Shown here: positions 60,948 to 64,000 of the stretch, in pieces
How the letters are laid out: every line of letters starts with the position of its first letter
How positions within the stretch are numbered: position 1 is the stretch's first letter
Assembly (NCBI GenBank): GCA_001310715.1
Contig: BAXV01000001.1
Coordinates: 1 to 64,000 of the forward strand
Direction of reading: 5' to 3'
DNA: 64,000 nt
Source of the DNA: Pseudovibrio sp. JCM 19062
GTDB taxonomy: Bacteria; Pseudomonadota; Alphaproteobacteria; Rhizobiales; Stappiaceae
Program-made: the position numbers and the translations under genes
The notes under the pieces: model-generated
Told to the model about the DNA's origin: nothing
The model's input: only the letters and a program-made list of their open reading frames with translations
Database searches by the model: none

Positions 60948-62035
60948 TCAATCGCTTGGCTGGCTGCCTGCAATAAGGTTTTTTTGTTCTGAACTCAGTT
61001 GATAAGAACAACGATCAACCAAAGAAAGCCGATGAAGCATTTCGCCTTTGCCAACGCCAATATGCAATCCCGATTTCATATTCACCAGGAACTTGCGGAG
61101 TTCATCGTCAACTTTACTCTGGTTCGGACCAGTGGGACGCCATTCTAAACAATTTTCAACGGCCATAGATGCCGCTTTGATGAACTCATGGCATTCATCA
61201 GTCAAGACAGCGTCACAGCCGCTCAGCCCCTTTAAAAGCCGTTTAACACATTGTCTTTTTGGCCCACGATGTTCGTTAGTTTCAAGGCACCCCACGATCA
61301 GACGCAAATATTCATTACGTTTTCCCACTAAGGTCGCATCACGGTCACTTGGGATTTCCAATTTCATATATCTTTTCACAAGCGGGCTATTGATATCAGG
61401 AAAACAAAATTCCAATAGATCACCGTGTTGAAGATCAGTCATATAGTTGCGGCTAAACTTGCTTATATAACTCTGAACTTTTTCAATTTTTTTCAGGGGT
61501 TTGAACATCAATTGTCGCTATTGACGACATCTCCCTTGCCAGCTCTTTAAAGAAACCTTTTTGTTCAACCTGATCAAATCGGGCAATTTTCGACGGATGC
61601 AACAATAGAATTCCATGAAGATGGGCGTTGTTTCCGAGGTCACCGATGCTGGTATGGCTTTTATACTTGCTTCCGGCGCAATCGATACTGAACCAACCAA
61701 AGGGTTTATATATTCACGCCTTTGAGATATTTTTTTTCTTTACCGCAAGTTTCCTCAACTATGCGGTTATAAATGTAATCAAGAGATCTTTTGATCTTCT
61801 CTTGGTTGAACCGAGCATTCTCCGGAGCAACCATTTTATCCGTAAAGTCTATCGTAATGAAACGTGTGCACTGAAGAAATTCATATTTGCTATTAGTGTT
61901 TACTTTTGAATATTTTTCTTTATCGAACAAGTATTTCCTCTTAAAAAACGATATATTGTAAGCATCATTGTTGATGATAATTTGTCGGTTGCTCCACTCT
62001 CTCATTGTTTCTATTTGCATTTCGGTAGAAATCAT
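60948..62035 (-). CDS. HUH-motif replication-like protein (two frameshifts)
   Basis: Three pieces in different frames join into about 360 residues. The first (from 62035) contains ITIDFTDKMV and ARFNQEKIKRSLDYIYNRIV. After a break near 61710 it continues KPFGWFSIDCAGSKYKSHTS and NNAHLHGILLLHPSKIARFD. His-Leu-His followed by a small residue is the HUH pattern of rolling-circle initiators and of inovirus Gp2/YagK-type proteins. An A6 run near 61490 leads to KIEKVQSYISKFSRNYMTD, where Tyr could be the nucleophile. It is transcribed with the excisionase-like and integrase genes, a typical replication module of satellites. The family assignment is by motif only. Confidence 0.5.
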
Positions 62036-62372
62036 TATCGTATGTTTTAACTTTCTTTAAATTGTAAGTTATATGTATTTTGACAATAGCTATCGCCTGC
62101 CTTTAGAAAAATCTAAAAAACAAATGGCAATGGAATTGCGGTTCAAATGGAATCCAAAATTGAATTAATTATATATTTCAATATCTTAATACAATTCAGG
62201 GGGAGGTAGCTTTTTACAAAGCTGCGCTCACTTGCTGCAGTCCAAAGTTTACACAAGGATAAACGCTATGGAGTTTAGCGGTCTGCTGCGATTTTATTGA
62301 TGAAGAGAAAGCGCCATTATATGTAGCAAATTCGCGAACGCGCTTTCAATCAGGTAGAAACAATCTACTCTT
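62036..62372. other. AT-rich spacer between rep-like and excisionase genes
   Basis: About 340 very AT-rich bases with a TTCGCGAA palindrome near 62330 and a GGGGGAGG stretch near 62200. No gene is seen. As the region upstream of a rep-like gene it could hold its promoter or a replication origin (inference). Confidence 0.35.
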
Positions 62373-62558
62373 CTATTTATACTCGCAAGTAGCCTTGAAA
62401 GTATTGGCGTTTGCCCAATCAATCAAAGATTGCTCTTTGTATATGATTCGTCCGCCAATCCGCGTGAAAGCTGGCCCAGTACCATTAGTTCTGTGACGTT
62501 CAAGGGTTTTTGTTGAGACTCTGCAAAAAGCGGCAGCCTCGCTTGTGTTAAGGAACAT
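62373..62558 (-). CDS. AlpA/excisionase-type HTH protein
   Basis: 61 residues from MFLNTSEAAAFCRVSTKTLE. The HTH_17/MerR-like core (AAAFCRVSTKTLERHRTNGT then GPAFTRIGGRIIYKEQSLID) is the pattern of AlpA and excisionase proteins. The open frame extends upstream to 62627 but MFLNT fits the family. Located between integrase and rep-like gene, it likely directs excision or regulates the integrase. One of the few intact genes in the right end. Confidence 0.82.
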   Translation of the reverse strand: MFLNTSEAAAFCRVSTKTLERHRTNGTGPAFTRIGGRIIYKEQSLIDWANANTFKATCEYK

Positions 62559-62666
62559 ATAGATCCCCTTTTTAAAAGTGTTTTTGGGATCACGGAATAC
62601 ATAATATAATCTTACAATTATTAACACAAATTAACCAAAAAAATCTAGTGAATAATATAAGTTTTT

Positions 62667-63863
62667 CTAATTATTTGCGATAAATAAATCAATATTGTTG
62701 ACTGCTAATGCTAAAGGATCTTCAGAAGTGTGGGTGTACCTCTGAGTAGTTCTGAAGTCATCATGCCCTAACTGTTTCGCTATTTGGTCGGTACTGAGCC
62801 TTTATCTGCCGCGATACTGGCAAAGGTGTGCCTAAGATCGTGAATTCTTAAGTCCGCAAATCCATTTGGTTGAATATTGCGCTTCCAAAAACTATCCAGC
62901 CCTTTGTAGGTAGCTGCCCTGTCCTTAAATCCCGGAAAAACATAAATTCCTTCGCTGGTGCTTTCATTGTTCATTATGAGCGTTAATGCCGTAACTCCAA
63001 TATGCACAATTCTTGCGCCAGTTTTACCATCGTGTAATCTGAGAAGTTATTTTTCATTATCAACCTCACTCCACTTGAGATTGACAATTTCCGACTTGCG
63101 ACAACCTGTTAGCAAAAGAATTTTGATCTGGTCTATCGCATAAGGGTTATGTCCATTTTTCTCTAAGCTCTTAAGTAGATTGTTAAAATTAGGCAACTCA
63201 CTGTTTAATAGTCGCCTTTCACATTTCCTATCTGCGAATTTTTTTAACACCTAAAGTAGGATTTTTATCTATTACACCAAGTTCAACAGCGAAGGTTAGA
63301 ATGCCCCCGAGCAATCTTACAGTTCGAGTGGCGGTTCCTTTGCCTCCAGTTCCATTACTTTTTGGTGAGGACCTCCCGTCTTTGACGTCATTCATGAAGT
63401 TCTGAATATCATTTTTAGTAAGATCCTTAACGCGCTTATTGCCAAGTAAATAAATGATATACCCCTCAATTCGACCTTTATCTGTGGCGATGGTTGACGG
63501 CTTTTTGGTTCCAATTCCTTCTCTTTGGTATTTGTCGCACAGCTCTTTAACGGTCATTGAAGTGCGTTCTTTTTGCTTGTTTTTATTTGGATTGTTACCT
63601 TTTAAAATACTAACATAGATTTCGCGAGCAGCGTCTCGGGCAGCTCTCAATGTAAGTTTATTGGTGTTCCCCAATTTAACTTCTGTTTGTTTTCCATCAG
63701 GTAGTCGTGCTTTAAAATAGTATCTCTTGTTCCCCAAAGGAGAAACCCGAACATGCAGACCGGTAACCTCCGTGTCCCAGTAGCGGTACTCTTTGGCTTC
63801 ACTTTCTAAGTTGCTGACAATATTCACGGTCAATTTTTGTTTTCTAATTCTGATTGTATTCAT
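62667..63863 (-). CDS. Tyrosine-type site-specific integrase (frameshifted)
   Basis: Starts MNTIRIRKQKLTVNIV at 63863. The N-terminal arm-binding DUF4102-like part (TGLHVRVSPLGNKRYYFKAR, TLRAARDAAREI) and the SAM-like core-binding domain (EGYIIYLLGNKRVKDLTKND) are in the first frame. Breaks in T7 near 63240 and near 63055 precede LLTGCRKSEIVNLKWSEVD (catalytic Arg) and IHDLRHTFAS. A last break near 62795 leads to LGHDDFRTTQRYTHTSEDPL, which holds the conserved His and the Tyr nucleophile. Total about 398 residues, P4-integrase-like. Reading through the repeats upstream (to 63971) is not real coding. Confidence 0.9.
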
Positions 63864-63902
63864 ATGTTTCTCTATATCTGCTAGGGAATCCCAGTCACCA
63901 TA

Positions 63903-63973
63903 TAGCCACCAGAAAAATAATATAGCCACCACATAGCCACCAGAAAAATAATATAGCCACCACATAGCCACCA
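63903..63973 (+). repeat. Tandem presumed integrase arm sites at the right end
   Basis: Two copies of TAGCCACCACATAGCCACCA (63923-63942, 63954-63973) and a partial unit at 63903-63922, spaced 31 bases apart with AGAAAAATAATA-like linkers. The same 20-mer is at 43805 near tRNA-Arg. These lie just upstream of the integrase start and would be the arm sites of attR. They have no CRISPR-like unique spacers. Confidence 0.65.
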
Positions 63974-64000
63974 GAAATTTGAGTATAAATGAGAAGTCAT

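Larger units (their letters stand above)
43740..64000 (+). mobile_element. tRNA-Arg-associated integrative element (right end outside window)
   Basis: From the 3' end of tRNA-Arg onward the content changes from conserved core genes to a tyrosine integrase, an AlpA-like excisionase, a HUH replication-like protein, an IS3 element and remnants, a defence-type operon and unknown genes. Base composition also becomes visibly more AT-rich in several stretches. The 20-bp motif shared by both ends, in the same orientation, supports a single element. The int-xis-rep arrangement is typical of phage satellites or integrative mobilizable elements. No capsid, portal or tail genes and no conjugation genes are visible. 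Confidence 0.8.

Noticed and set aside
63864..63971. N-terminal extension of the integrase through the repeats
   Set aside because: The frame stays open only because the repeat has no stop; homologous integrases start near MNTIRI, and the sequence is low-complexity.
63903..63973. Regularly spaced repeats as a CRISPR array
   Set aside because: The 31-base period has no unique spacers and only two and a half units; no cas genes nearby.

Overview
The window is chromosomal DNA of an alphaproteobacterium, most likely a marine member of the Hyphomicrobiales (a Pseudovibrio/Stappiaceae-like organism; the genus is inference). The evidence is the gene order corC-lnt-HTH-metK-trmB next to rimP-nusA-rnpM-infB, the plsC-fur-rimI-tsaB-nfu block, an Irr-type iron box, an RpoH-type promoter in front of dnaK, and phosphatidylethanolamine methylation (PmtA).

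Positions 1-43.5 kb are core genome. In order they hold: translation and transcription factors (infB, rnpM, nusA, rimP); trmB and metK; lipoprotein maturation and RNA quality control (lnt, corC, ybeY, phoH, miaB); lipid, iron and tRNA-modification genes (plsC, fur, rimI, tsaB, nfu); protein quality control (hslUV, dnaK-dnaJ); DNA repair (alkB, mutM); ubiquinone synthesis (ubiE, ubiB); central metabolism (ldh, gnd); a membrane glycerophosphodiesterase; and a four-gene periplasmic iron operon (imelysin, di-haem oxidoreductase, second imelysin-like protein, DUF1513 protein) behind an Irr-box palindrome.

A tRNA-Arg(CCG) at 43,663-43,739 marks the left edge of an integrated element that runs to the window end. 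Its right end carries a tyrosine integrase, an AlpA/excisionase-like HTH protein and a HUH-motif replication-like protein, an arrangement seen in phage satellites and integrative mobilizable elements. A 20-bp motif occurs once just inside the tRNA and twice upstream of the integrase, in the same orientation. These look like integrase arm sites. The second attachment core should lie just beyond base 64,000.

The cargo is a compact leftward operon at 48.1-58.7 kb. It encodes a SNF2 helicase with a C-terminal DUF3883 domain, an ASCH-domain protein, a DUF1156 adenine-methylase-like protein, and a large P-loop ATPase of the DUF499 (BrxC/PglY) family with an N-terminal Swt1-type HEPN domain. This combines the helicase, methylase and ATPase classes of type 3 BREX and resembles DISARM. 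No PglZ, BrxA or BrxF gene is visible, while a HEPN RNase-like domain and an ASCH reader-like protein are present. It is the best candidate for an unusual system here. An IS3 element, IS remnants and several unrecognised small or secreted proteins surround it.

A caution covers the whole window. Many genes, including essential ones (nusA, metK, trmB, lnt, tsaB, ubiB), are broken by one-base frameshifts, mostly in A/T runs of six or more. This pattern indicates homopolymer errors in the sequence rather than gene decay. Broken genes are therefore described as reconstructed single genes with the breakpoints given.
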